The translations under genes were made by a program, and so were the position numbers. A DNA stretch of 64,000 nucleotides from assembly GCF_013386115.1 (NCBI RefSeq), contig NZ_JACAOR010000001.1, positions 400,639 to 464,638 on the forward strand, read 5' to 3'. Positions 35,824 through 44,725 of the stretch are shown here, piece by piece. Numbering within the stretch: position 1 is the first letter of the stretch; each line of letters starts with the position of its first letter. The notes beneath the pieces are model-generated. The model was not told where the DNA came from. It searched no databases and worked only from the letters and a program-made list of their open reading frames with translations. This stretch comes from Pseudomonas gingeri. GTDB taxonomy: Bacteria; Pseudomonadota; Gammaproteobacteria; Pseudomonadales; Pseudomonadaceae.

Positions 35824-38800
35824 ATGAACATCTCACGTCCCTTTATCGAACGCCCCATCGCGACCACGCTGCTGATGGTCGCCGTTTTCCTCATCGGACT
35901 GCTCGGCTACCACTTCCTGTCGGTCTCGGCGCTGCCCGAAGTCGACTACCCGACCATCCAGGTATTCACCCAGTACCCGGGCGCCAGCCCGGACGTGATC
36001 AGTTCCTCGATCACCGCACCGCTGGAGCGCCAGTTCGGCGAAATGCCCGGCCTCAAGTCGATGAGCTCCACCAGCTCCGACGGCGCTTCGGTGATTACCC
36101 TGCAATTCGACCTGGCGCTGTCGCTGGATATCGCCGAGCAGGAAGTGCAGGCCTCGATCAACGCCGCCGGCACCTTCCTGCCGGCCAACCTGCCGTATCC
36201 ACCGGTGTACAGCAAGGTCAATCCGGCCGATGCCCCGGTCCTGACACTGTCGCTGACCTCCGACGTGCTGCCGCTGACCAGGATCGAGGACCTGGCCGAT
36301 ACCCGCCTGGCCCAGAAGATTTCGCAGATCTCCGGCGTCGGCCTGGTCACCATCAGCGGCGGCCAGCGCCCGGCGGTGCGGATCGAGGCCAATACCTCGG
36401 CGCTCAATAGCCTCGGCCTGTCGCTGGAGGACCTGCGCAGTTCACTCGGCACGGCCAACGTCAACCAGGCCAAGGGCAATATCGACGGCAAGTTCCAGGC
36501 GTACTCCATCGGTGCCAACGACCAGTTGCAGTCAGCCGACGAGTACCGCGACCTGGTGATCGGCTACAAGAACGGCGCGCCGATCCGCCTGGCACAGATC
36601 GCCCGTTCGGTCCAGGGCGCGGAAAATCCCCGGCAGGCGGCCTGGACCGACGCCACACCGTCGATCGTGCTGAACATCCAGCGCCAGCCGGGGGCCAACG
36701 TGATCCAGGTGGTCGACCGGGTCCAGCAACTGCTGCCCAAGCTGCGTGCCAGCCTGCCAGGCACGTTGAAAGTCAGCGTGCTGACCGACCGTACCCAGAC
36801 CATTCGCGCCTCGGTCACCGATGTCCAGTACGAGCTGGCGGTCGCGGTGGTCCTGGTGGTGCTGGTGATCTTCCTGTTCCTGCGCAATGTCCCGGCCACG
36901 GTGATTCCCGCCGTCACCGTGCCCCTGACCCTGGTCGGCACCCTGGCGGTGGCCTACGCGCTGGGCTTTTCCCTGAACAACCTGACGCTGATGGCGCTGA
37001 CCATCGCCATCGGCTTCGTGGTCGACGACGCCATCGTCATGATCGAGAACATCACCCGTTACCTGGAGGCGGGCGACACGCCGTTGCAGGCGGCGCTCAA
37101 GGGCTCGGCGCAGATCGGCTTCACCATCGTCTCGCTGTCGGTGGCGCTGATCGCGGTGATGATCCCGCTGCTGTTCATGGGCGATGTGGTCGGCCGGCTG
37201 TTTCGCGAATTCGCCATGACGGTGGCGGTGACCATCGTGATCTCCGCGGTGATTTCCCTGACCCTGACGCCGATGATGTGTTCGCGCATGCTGCGCAACC
37301 ACCCGGGAGAACGCCGCCCGGACTTTTTCGACCGGATCAACGGCTATTACGTCCGCGGCCTGGACTGGGTATTGCTGCACCGCACCCTGACCCTGCTGTC
37401 CATCGTGTTTACCGCGTTGCTGACCCTGCTGATCATCGTGATCATGCCCAAGGGCTTTTTTCCCGAGCAGGACACGGGGCTGATCCAGGGGATTTCCCAG
37501 GGTTCGCCGACCGTGTCGTTCCAGCAGATGCAGGCGCAGCAGCAGAAGCTGGCCGCGCGCATCCTCAAGGACCCGGCGGTGGCGAGCCTGTCGTCCTTTG
37601 TCGGTATCGACCAGACCAACCCGACCATCAACCAGGGCAACCTGCTGATCAATCTCAAGGACCGCGACCAGCGCGACAGCGCGGCGGCGGTGATCCGCCG
37701 ATTGTCCGACGCCAATGCCGACGATTCCGGGGTACGCCTGTACCTGCACAGCGTGCAGGACCTGACCCTCGATGCGACGGTATCGACCACCAGCTACCGC
37801 CTCGGCCTGCAGGCCACCGACCCGCAGGTGCTGGAGGAGTGGACCGCCAGGCTGCTGGCGGCCATCGGCAAGGACCCGCTGTTCAGCGATGTGCAAAGCC
37901 AGGCGCTGCAGTTCGGCAACCAGATCCAGATCACCATCGACCGCGCCACGGCCTCGCGGCTGGGGGTGACACCGCAGGCCATCGACGATGTGCTGTATGA
38001 CGCCTTCGGCCAACGCCAGGTCTCGACCATCTACACCCAGCTCAACCAGTACCATGTGGTGATGGCCAGCGACCGGCCGCCGCGCAATCTCGCCGACCTG
38101 CTGACCGGGCTGTATGTCACCACCAGCAGCGGTGCGGTCGCGCCCCTAGCGAGCATGGCCACCCAGCAGGTGATCCGCACGCCGATCACCATCAACCGGC
38201 TGGGCCAGTTCCCCTATGCCGACATTTCGTTCAACCTGGCTCCCGGACAGACCCTGGGCGCGGCGGTGACGCGCCTGGCGCGGATCGAACAGGATGTCGG
38301 CCTGCCCGTGACGGTCCAGGCCAATCTCGAAGGCGCGGCGGCGACCTTCCAGTCCTCGCTGTCGAACCAGGTGTTCCTGGTGCTGGCGGCGATTGTCGTG
38401 GTCTACCTGATGCTGGGCATACTCTACGAAAGCTTCGTGCACCCGGTGACCATCCTCTCGACCCTGCTTTCGGCGGCCCTGGGTGCCTTGCTGGCCCTGC
38501 TGGTGACGGGCACCCAGTTCGACATCATCGGCCTGATCGGCATCGTCCTGCTGATCGGTATCGTCATGAAGAACGGCATCATGATGGTCGACTTCGCCCT
38601 GGAGTTGCAGCGCAAGGACGGACTGGACCCGGTGGTGGCGATTCGCCAGGCGGCGGAACTGCGCTTCCGGCCGATCCTGATGACCTCCATGGCATCGCTG
38701 TTCGGCGCGGTGCCGCTGGCCCTGGGTAGCGGCATCGGTTCGGAACTGCGCCATCCGCTGGGCATCGCGATCATCGGCGGGCTGCTGCTCAGCCAGTTGC

Positions 38801-38889
38801 TGACGCTGTTTTCGACGCCAGTGATTTTCCTGGCGATGAACCAGCTGGAACGGCGTTTCGGCAAGCGCCAGCCTGTAGTCGAGGGCTGA
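35824..38889 (+). CDS. muxB: RND transporter subunit MuxB (MdtB-like)
   Basis: 1021 residues, HAE1 RND family. The start MNISRPFIERPIATTLLMVA and the pairing with a second RND gene identify the MdtB position. The TM4 Asp pair is present in GFVVDDAIVMIENI, and the TM10 Lys in IVMKNGIMMVDFAL. The large periplasmic loops carry VSTIYTQLNQYHVV, shared with MuxC. MuxB and MuxC form a mixed trimer, unusual among RND pumps; in P. aeruginosa the system exports macrolides, novobiocin, tetracycline and aztreonam. Substrates here are inferred. Six nt from muxC. Confidence 0.93.
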   Translation: MNISRPFIERPIATTLLMVAVFLIGLLGYHFLSVSALPEVDYPTIQVFTQYPGASPDVISSSITAPLERQFGEMPGLKSMSSTSSDGASVITLQFDLALSLDIAEQEVQASINAAGTFLPANLPYPPVYSKVNPADAPVLTLSLTSDVLPLTRIEDLADTRLAQKISQISGVGLVTISGGQRPAVRIEANTSALNSLGLSLEDLRSSLGTANVNQAKGNIDGKFQAYSIGANDQLQSADEYRDLVIGYKNGAPIRLAQIARSVQGAENPRQAAWTDATPSIVLNIQRQPGANVIQVVDRVQQLLPKLRASLPGTLKVSVLTDRTQTIRASVTDVQYELAVAVVLVVLVIFLFLRNVPATVIPAVTVPLTLVGTLAVAYALGFSLNNLTLMALTIAIGFVVDDAIVMIENITRYLEAGDTPLQAALKGSAQIGFTIVSLSVALIAVMIPLLFMGDVVGRLFREFAMTVAVTIVISAVISLTLTPMMCSRMLRNHPGERRPDFFDRINGYYVRGLDWVLLHRTLTLLSIVFTALLTLLIIVIMPKGFFPEQDTGLIQGISQGSPTVSFQQMQAQQQKLAARILKDPAVASLSSFVGIDQTNPTINQGNLLINLKDRDQRDSAAAVIRRLSDANADDSGVRLYLHSVQDLTLDATVSTTSYRLGLQATDPQVLEEWTARLLAAIGKDPLFSDVQSQALQFGNQIQITIDRATASRLGVTPQAIDDVLYDAFGQRQVSTIYTQLNQYHVVMASDRPPRNLADLLTGLYVTTSSGAVAPLASMATQQVIRTPITINRLGQFPYADISFNLAPGQTLGAAVTRLARIEQDVGLPVTVQANLEGAAATFQSSLSNQVFLVLAAIVVVYLMLGILYESFVHPVTILSTLLSAALGALLALLVTGTQFDIIGLIGIVLLIGIVMKNGIMMVDFALELQRKDGLDPVVAIRQAAELRFRPILMTSMASLFGAVPLALGSGIGSELRHPLGIAIIGGLLLSQLLTLFSTPVIFLAMNQLERRFGKRQPVVEG

Positions 38890-38894
38890 CCGCC

Positions 38895-41800
38895 ATGAAT
38901 ATCAGCGCGCCCTTTATCCAGCGACCGATTGCCACCACCTTGCTGGCGGTCGGCCTGGCGTTGTTCGGCGGGCTGGCCTTCCTGTCGCTGCCGGTGGCGC
39001 CGTTGCCGGAAGTCGACTTCCCGACCATCAGCGTCCGTGCCTCGCTGCCCGGGGCCGATCCGAACACCGTGGCCACTTCGGTGGCGACTCCGCTGGAACG
39101 GCAGTTCGGGCAGATCGCCGGGGTGACCCAGATGACCTCGTCGAGCAACCTCGGCTCGACCCGCATCAACCTGCAATTCGACCTGAGCCGCGATATCGAC
39201 GGAGCTGCCCGCGACGTCCAGGCCGCCATCAATGCCGCGCGCAGCAGCCTGCCCAGCGATCTGTCGGGGAATCCGACCTATCGCAAGGTCAATCCGGCCG
39301 ACTCGCCGATCATGATCATCAGCCTGACCTCCGACAGTGCGACGCCGGGCCAGATGTATGACGTGGCCTCGACCCTGCTGGAGCAGAAACTGCTGCAGAC
39401 CAGCGGCGTCGGCGACGTCACCGTCGGTGGCGGGGCGCTGCCGGCGGTGCGCATCGAACTCAACCCGGACCGCCTCAACCATTACGGCGTCAGCCTGGAG
39501 CAGGTGCGCGGGGCGATCACGGCGTCAAACTCGAACCTGCCCAAGGGCGCGCTGGCCATCGGCAACCAGTCCTATGGCATCGGCGCCAACGACATGCTGT
39601 TCAAGCCCGAGGACTACGCGCCGCTGGTGGTCAGGCAGAACAACGGCGACGTGGTGCATATCGCCGACCTCGGTTATGTCCATGAGGACGTCGAGGACCT
39701 GCGCAACTTCGGCCTGTCCAATGGCCGGCCGGCGGTATTGCTGGTGGTGTTCAAGCAGCCGGGGGCCAACGTCATCGAGACGGTGGATGCGGTCAAGGCC
39801 GCGCTGCCGTTCCTGCAGGACTCGATCCCGGCGTCGATCCGGCTGAACATCCTGCTGGATCGAACCACCACCATCCGCGCTTCATTGCACGATGTGGAAA
39901 TCAGCCTGCTGGCCTCGATCTTCCTGGTGACTTTGGTGACCTTCGGTTTCTTTCGCGACTGGCGCAGCACCCTGGTGCCGGCCATTGTCGTGCCGCTGTC
40001 GTTGCTCGGCACCTTCGGCGCCATGTATTTCCTCGGCTACAGCCTGAACAACCTGTCGCTGATGGCGCTGACCATTTCCACCGGTTTCGTGGTCGACGAC
40101 GCGATCGTCATCGTGGAAAACATCATGCGTCACCTGGAACGCGGTGAAAGCCGCCTGCAGGCGGCGCTGACCGGCGCCCGGGAGGTCAGTTTCACGGTAC
40201 TGAGCATCAGCGTCTCGCTGATCGCGGTGTTCATCCCGTTGCTGATGATGGGCGGGATTGTCGGTCGCCTGTTCCGCGAGTTTTCCATCACGCTGTCGGT
40301 GGCGATCCTGATTTCCATGCTGATCTCCCTGACCGTGACGCCGATGCTGTCCAGCGTGCTGCTGCGACCGAAACAGGCCTCGGACGCCGGACATGACTAC
40401 CCGGATTCGGGTTTCCATCGCTTCTACAGCCGGACCCTGGGCTGGGTGGTCGGGCATTCGGCCCTGATGGGCGCGCTGACGGTGCTGGTGATCGTCCTCG
40501 CGGGCGTGCTCTACGTGCTGGTGCCCAAGGGCTTCTTTCCCCAGGAAGACACCGGACGCCTGCAGGGCAGCATCATTGCTCCCCAGAGCATTTCCTACGA
40601 TGCGATGCAGGCGGCCTTCAGCAAGATCAACCAGACTGCCTCGCACAACCCGAATGTGCAGACCGTCGGCGGTTTTATCGGTGGTGGCGGCGGCGGTGGC
40701 GGGGCGATCAACAGCGGCCAGCTGTTTATCGCGCTCAAGCCGGTCGGCGAGCGCCAGGACCGCGCCGACCAGGTCATCGCGCAGATTCGCAAGGCCCTCG
40801 GCGACCTGCCGGGCACCCGCCTGTACCTGCAATCGGCCCAGGACATCACCGTCGGCGGACGGCAGAGCGGGGCGCAGTACCAGTACACCCTGACCGCCGA
40901 TGACCAGGACAGCCTCGACGAGTGGGTGCCCAAGGTCGTCGCGGTGCTGCACACCTTGCCGCAACTGACCGATATCAACACCGACCAGCAGGACAACAGC
41001 CTGCTGGCGAATATCCATATCAACCGCGATACCGCGGCGCGGCTGGGGGTCAATATCGGCAATATCGACCAGACCCTTTACGACGCCTTCGGCCAGCGCC
41101 AGGTCTCGACCATCTACAAGGCAGCCAACCAGTATCATGTGGTGATGGAAGTGGCGCCGCCGTACTGGACCGATCCACAGGCACTCAAGTCGATCTATGT
41201 ACCGACCGGGCCGGCGAGCAGCGGCAAGAACGTCACGGCGACACCGCTGGCCAGCGTCAGCCCGACCTTGGTGCCGCTGTCGGCGCTGGCGGATACCGCT
41301 ATCCAGCGCACAGCGATTTCCATTGCCCACCAGGGCACTTTCCCAGCGGTGACGGCCTCGTTCAACCTGGCCCCTGGCGTCTCCATCGGCGAGGCCACCG
41401 CCCTGGTGGAGAACGCCGTGGCGCAACTGCGCATGCCCGCCAGCGTGGTCGGCCAGTTCGCCGGCACGGCCCAGGTGTTCCAGTCGTCGGTGGCCAGCGA
41501 GCCGTTGCTGATCGTCGCCGCGTTGCTGTCGGTGTACATCGTGCTGGGCATCCTCTACGAGAACCTGATGCATCCGCTGACCATTCTCTCGACCCTGCCT
41601 TCGGCCGGCGTCGGTGCGCTGATAGCCTTGCTGCTGACCGGCACCGAGCTGTCGATCATCGCCCTGGTGGGGGTGATCCTGCTGATCGGGATCGTCAAGA
41701 AGAACGCGATCATGATGATCGACTTCGCCATTACCGAGCGGGTCCGGCACGGCCTCAGTGCCCGCGAGGCGATTCACCGGGCATGCCTGATCCGTTTCCG

Positions 41801-42014
41801 GCCGATCATGATGACCACCCTGGCGGCCATCCTCGGCGCCTTGCCGCTGGTGCTGGGCAGCGGCTACGGCTCGGAACTGCGCCGGCCCCTGGGGATTTCC
41901 ATTATCGGCGGGTTGCTGCTCAGCCAGTTGCTGACGCTGTACACCACGCCGGTCATCTACCTGTGGCTGGACAACGCTTCCGAGCGGCTGCGCCGGCGCG
42001 GCAAGGAGTCTTGA
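38895..42014 (+). CDS. muxC: RND transporter subunit MuxC (MdtC-like)
   Basis: 1039 residues, HAE1 RND family, clearly homologous to the preceding MuxB. TM4 Asp pair in GFVVDDAIVIVENIM and TM10 Lys in GIVKKNAIMMIDFAI are present. A glycine run (GGFIGGGGGGGGAINSG, about residue 590) in the porter loop is longer than usual. In E. coli MdtBC, the B subunits mainly carry out proton translocation and the C subunit binds substrate; whether that holds here is unknown. Three nt from opmB. Confidence 0.93.
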   Translation: MNISAPFIQRPIATTLLAVGLALFGGLAFLSLPVAPLPEVDFPTISVRASLPGADPNTVATSVATPLERQFGQIAGVTQMTSSSNLGSTRINLQFDLSRDIDGAARDVQAAINAARSSLPSDLSGNPTYRKVNPADSPIMIISLTSDSATPGQMYDVASTLLEQKLLQTSGVGDVTVGGGALPAVRIELNPDRLNHYGVSLEQVRGAITASNSNLPKGALAIGNQSYGIGANDMLFKPEDYAPLVVRQNNGDVVHIADLGYVHEDVEDLRNFGLSNGRPAVLLVVFKQPGANVIETVDAVKAALPFLQDSIPASIRLNILLDRTTTIRASLHDVEISLLASIFLVTLVTFGFFRDWRSTLVPAIVVPLSLLGTFGAMYFLGYSLNNLSLMALTISTGFVVDDAIVIVENIMRHLERGESRLQAALTGAREVSFTVLSISVSLIAVFIPLLMMGGIVGRLFREFSITLSVAILISMLISLTVTPMLSSVLLRPKQASDAGHDYPDSGFHRFYSRTLGWVVGHSALMGALTVLVIVLAGVLYVLVPKGFFPQEDTGRLQGSIIAPQSISYDAMQAAFSKINQTASHNPNVQTVGGFIGGGGGGGGAINSGQLFIALKPVGERQDRADQVIAQIRKALGDLPGTRLYLQSAQDITVGGRQSGAQYQYTLTADDQDSLDEWVPKVVAVLHTLPQLTDINTDQQDNSLLANIHINRDTAARLGVNIGNIDQTLYDAFGQRQVSTIYKAANQYHVVMEVAPPYWTDPQALKSIYVPTGPASSGKNVTATPLASVSPTLVPLSALADTAIQRTAISIAHQGTFPAVTASFNLAPGVSIGEATALVENAVAQLRMPASVVGQFAGTAQVFQSSVASEPLLIVAALLSVYIVLGILYENLMHPLTILSTLPSAGVGALIALLLTGTELSIIALVGVILLIGIVKKNAIMMIDFAITERVRHGLSAREAIHRACLIRFRPIMMTTLAAILGALPLVLGSGYGSELRRPLGISIIGGLLLSQLLTLYTTPVIYLWLDNASERLRRRGKES

Positions 42015-42017
42015 ATC

Positions 42018-43448
42018 ATGATGACGGGTCAACGCGCGCCCTGGCTGGTCCTGTTGCTCACCCTGGGCCTGGGCGGTTGCATGGTCGGGCCGGATTACCG
42101 GCAACCGCCGATCGAACTGCCGCAGGCTTTCAAGGAAGGCACGCAATGGCAACGGGCGGCGGCCAATCCCCAGGGCGCGCTGGACAGCCAGTGGTGGCTG
42201 GACTATCACGATCCGATGCTCAATGACCTGATGACTCGCGCGGCCAAGGCCAACCAGTCGATTGTCGCCGCCGAGGCGGCCTATCGCCTGGCCCAGGCCC
42301 AGGTCGCTTCCAGCCGCGCGGGATTGTGGCCGACCCTCAGTGCCGGGTTGTCCGGTTCCCGTGGGGTGGGCGGCAGTTCAGGCAGCGGCGGCGGTACGTC
42401 GAGCGTTTCCAGTGGTGCCGTCGAGCAGAGTGTCAGCGCCACCCTCGGTGCCAGCTGGGAGCCGGACCTGTGGGGCCAGGTACGACGCGGCATCGAATCG
42501 AGCCAGGCTTCGGCCCAGGCGTCCGATGCGCAACTGGCCGGGGTGCGCCTGTCCATCGGCGGCAGTGTCGCCAGCAACTACTTCGGCATCCGTCAACTGG
42601 ATATCGATATCGGCTTGCTGGAACAGCAGCAACGGATCAACCAGCAGTTGCTGGCGATGATCCAGACCGAATACACCCAGGGCACCGCCTCCAACGACCA
42701 GTTGCTGGTGGCCCAGGACCAGCTGACCAGCGTGGTGGCCGCCTTGCAGACCGCACAGCGTTCCCGCGAACAGTTCGAACACGCCCTGGCGGTGCTGGTG
42801 GGCGTGGCGCCGGCGCAGTTCAGCCTGGCGCCGCTCGACCGCTTTGCCTTTGCACTGCCGGCAACGCCCCTGAGCCTGCCCTCCGGGCTGTTGCAGCGGC
42901 GCCCGGATGTGGTGGCCGCCGAGCGCGCGGCGGCCGCGGCCAACGCGAAGATCGGTGTCGCCGAGGCGGCGTTCTATCCCAATCTCGACCTGACGGCCCA
43001 GGTCGGTTTCCGCGGCAGCGCCCTGGGCGGTCTGTTTTCCGTGCCGAACCGGATCTGGAGCGTCGGCCCGGCCCTGGCCGAAACCCTGTTCGACGGCGGT
43101 GCGCGCCAGGCCGCCGTGAGCGAGGCCGAGGCCGGCTACGACCAGGAAGTCGCCAACTATCGCGGCACGGTGCTGGGTGCCCTGCAGAATGTCGAGGACA
43201 ACCTCTCGACGCTCAACCACCTGCAGACCCAGGCCGACGCCTACCAGCAGATCTACCAGCGCAACCAGCAACTGTTCGGCAGCCAGCAAGCGCAACAGAA
43301 GGCCGGCACCGTCAGCCTGCAAGGCGTGCTGACCCAGCAGTTGATCCTGTTGCAGACCGAACAGACCTGGCGCGATACCCAGGGCCAGTTGACCCAGGGC
43401 AGCGTCGCGCTGATCCAGAGCCTGGGCGGTGGCTGGCAGGAGAAATGA
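42018..43448 (+). CDS. opmB: Outer membrane efflux lipoprotein OpmB
   Basis: 476 residues, TolC/OprM family. Lipobox LGLGGCMVGPDY near residue 22. Repeat motifs WWLDYHDPMLNDL and LLQRRPDVVAAERAAAAANAKIG (start of the second repeat) are in place. A Gly/Ser-rich insert (GGSSGSGGGTSSVSSG) sits in the first repeat near residue 115. It is the outer duct for MuxABC. GGAG lies 8-9 nt before the first ATG; a second ATG follows at once. Last clear member of the efflux operon. Confidence 0.93.
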   Translation: MMTGQRAPWLVLLLTLGLGGCMVGPDYRQPPIELPQAFKEGTQWQRAAANPQGALDSQWWLDYHDPMLNDLMTRAAKANQSIVAAEAAYRLAQAQVASSRAGLWPTLSAGLSGSRGVGGSSGSGGGTSSVSSGAVEQSVSATLGASWEPDLWGQVRRGIESSQASAQASDAQLAGVRLSIGGSVASNYFGIRQLDIDIGLLEQQQRINQQLLAMIQTEYTQGTASNDQLLVAQDQLTSVVAALQTAQRSREQFEHALAVLVGVAPAQFSLAPLDRFAFALPATPLSLPSGLLQRRPDVVAAERAAAAANAKIGVAEAAFYPNLDLTAQVGFRGSALGGLFSVPNRIWSVGPALAETLFDGGARQAAVSEAEAGYDQEVANYRGTVLGALQNVEDNLSTLNHLQTQADAYQQIYQRNQQLFGSQQAQQKAGTVSLQGVLTQQLILLQTEQTWRDTQGQLTQGSVALIQSLGGGWQEK

Positions 43449-43522
43449 GCGGCCGGGGCGGGCGGCGTTGAGGTAATATCGCGCCTCGAAACGGCGCCCG
43501 AATGCGCCCGACAAAGGACTGT

Positions 43523-44725
43523 ATGCCTGTCACGTCGTATTTTCGCTGGCTGATTGTCTGCCTGGTGCCGGGACTGCTGGTCGGCTGCCAACCCGAGCCG
43601 CCAGCGCCCCTCGACCAGCAACTGTATGTCTGGCAACGCCAGTGGCGGCCTGCCCACGAGCAAGCCCTGGCCCAGAGCCGGGCGGACTTCTCGACCCTGC
43701 GGGTGCTGGCGCTGCAGGCCCAGCCCCAGGCCGGGTGGAGCAGGGCGCGGGTCAACCTCGCGCAGCTCAAGGCCGATGGCCGTCCGGTGATCGCAGTGGT
43801 GCGCCTTGACGGCCAGTTACCGAGCCTCGATGCGGACATGGCGCACACGCAGATCGCGCAACTGCTGGCTGACTGGCAGGCCGCCGGCGTGCTGCCGGCG
43901 GGTCTGGAAATCGACCACGACAGCGGCAGTGCGCGCCTGCCGGGCTATACCGATTTCCTGCTGAAGCTGCGCGGCCAACTGCCGCCTTCGTTGAAACTGA
44001 GCATCACCGCCTTGCCGGCCTGGCTCGACAGTCCGCAACTGCCGGCCTTGTTGCAGGCGGTCGACAGCAGTGTGTTGCAGGTCCACGCCGTCAGTAACCC
44101 ACGCCTGGGCCTGTTCAATGCCGGGCAGGCCAGGGACTGGGCCGAGCGTTGGGGGCGGATCAGCGACAAGCCCTTCTACCTGGCGCTGCCGGCCTATGGC
44201 GTGGCCCTGTTGCCGGATACCGGAGGCGCGCCCGTGGTGGAAAGCGAAGCGCCGCTGAACCGTGGCGGCGAGCGCCGCGAGCTATTGGCCGATCCACGGC
44301 AACTGGCGACCCTGGCCGGGCAATTGCGGGAAAAGCCACCCGTGCACCTGGCCGGGTTGATCTGGTTTCGCCTGCCGTTGCCCGGCGATCGTCGCGCCTG
44401 GAGCCTCGGCACCTTGCGGGCGGTGGCGCGCGGTGAGGCCCTGGAAAGTCAGTGGCGGGTTGAACTGTCGGCCCGTGACGGCCTCTACGACATACGCCTG
44501 GACAACGTCGGTAATCTCGACCGGGCGCTACCCGAGCGCGTCGAACTGACGGCCGAGCAATGTGATGGCGCCGACGGGCTCAACGGCTATACCTTGCAGC
44601 AAACGCCACGACATCTGGTTTTTACCCGCCGGTCCAGCGCGCGCATTGCCGCTGGCGGCCAACGCGTGCTCGGTTGGGCGCGCTGTACCCGAATCGATCA
44701 AGGAGCTTGGAATGTCTACCCGTAA
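43523..44725 (+). CDS. DUF3142-type predicted lipoprotein
   Basis: 400 residues from ATG 43523 (AAAGGA 5 nt upstream); ATG 43502 is in frame but without a site. The signal ends in a lipobox (VPGLLVGCQPEPP), so it is a probable lipoprotein. The body reads like a TIM-barrel of glycoside-hydrolase type: LEIDHDSGSARLPGYTDFL, SITALPAWLDSP and FYLALPAYGVALLP match the DUF3142 pattern as I recall it. Catalytic residues are not known. It starts 75 nt after opmB and overlaps the next gene by 14 nt, so the two are coupled. Confidence 0.75.
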   Translation: MPVTSYFRWLIVCLVPGLLVGCQPEPPAPLDQQLYVWQRQWRPAHEQALAQSRADFSTLRVLALQAQPQAGWSRARVNLAQLKADGRPVIAVVRLDGQLPSLDADMAHTQIAQLLADWQAAGVLPAGLEIDHDSGSARLPGYTDFLLKLRGQLPPSLKLSITALPAWLDSPQLPALLQAVDSSVLQVHAVSNPRLGLFNAGQARDWAERWGRISDKPFYLALPAYGVALLPDTGGAPVVESEAPLNRGGERRELLADPRQLATLAGQLREKPPVHLAGLIWFRLPLPGDRRAWSLGTLRAVARGEALESQWRVELSARDGLYDIRLDNVGNLDRALPERVELTAEQCDGADGLNGYTLQQTPRHLVFTRRSSARIAAGGQRVLGWARCTRIDQGAWNVYP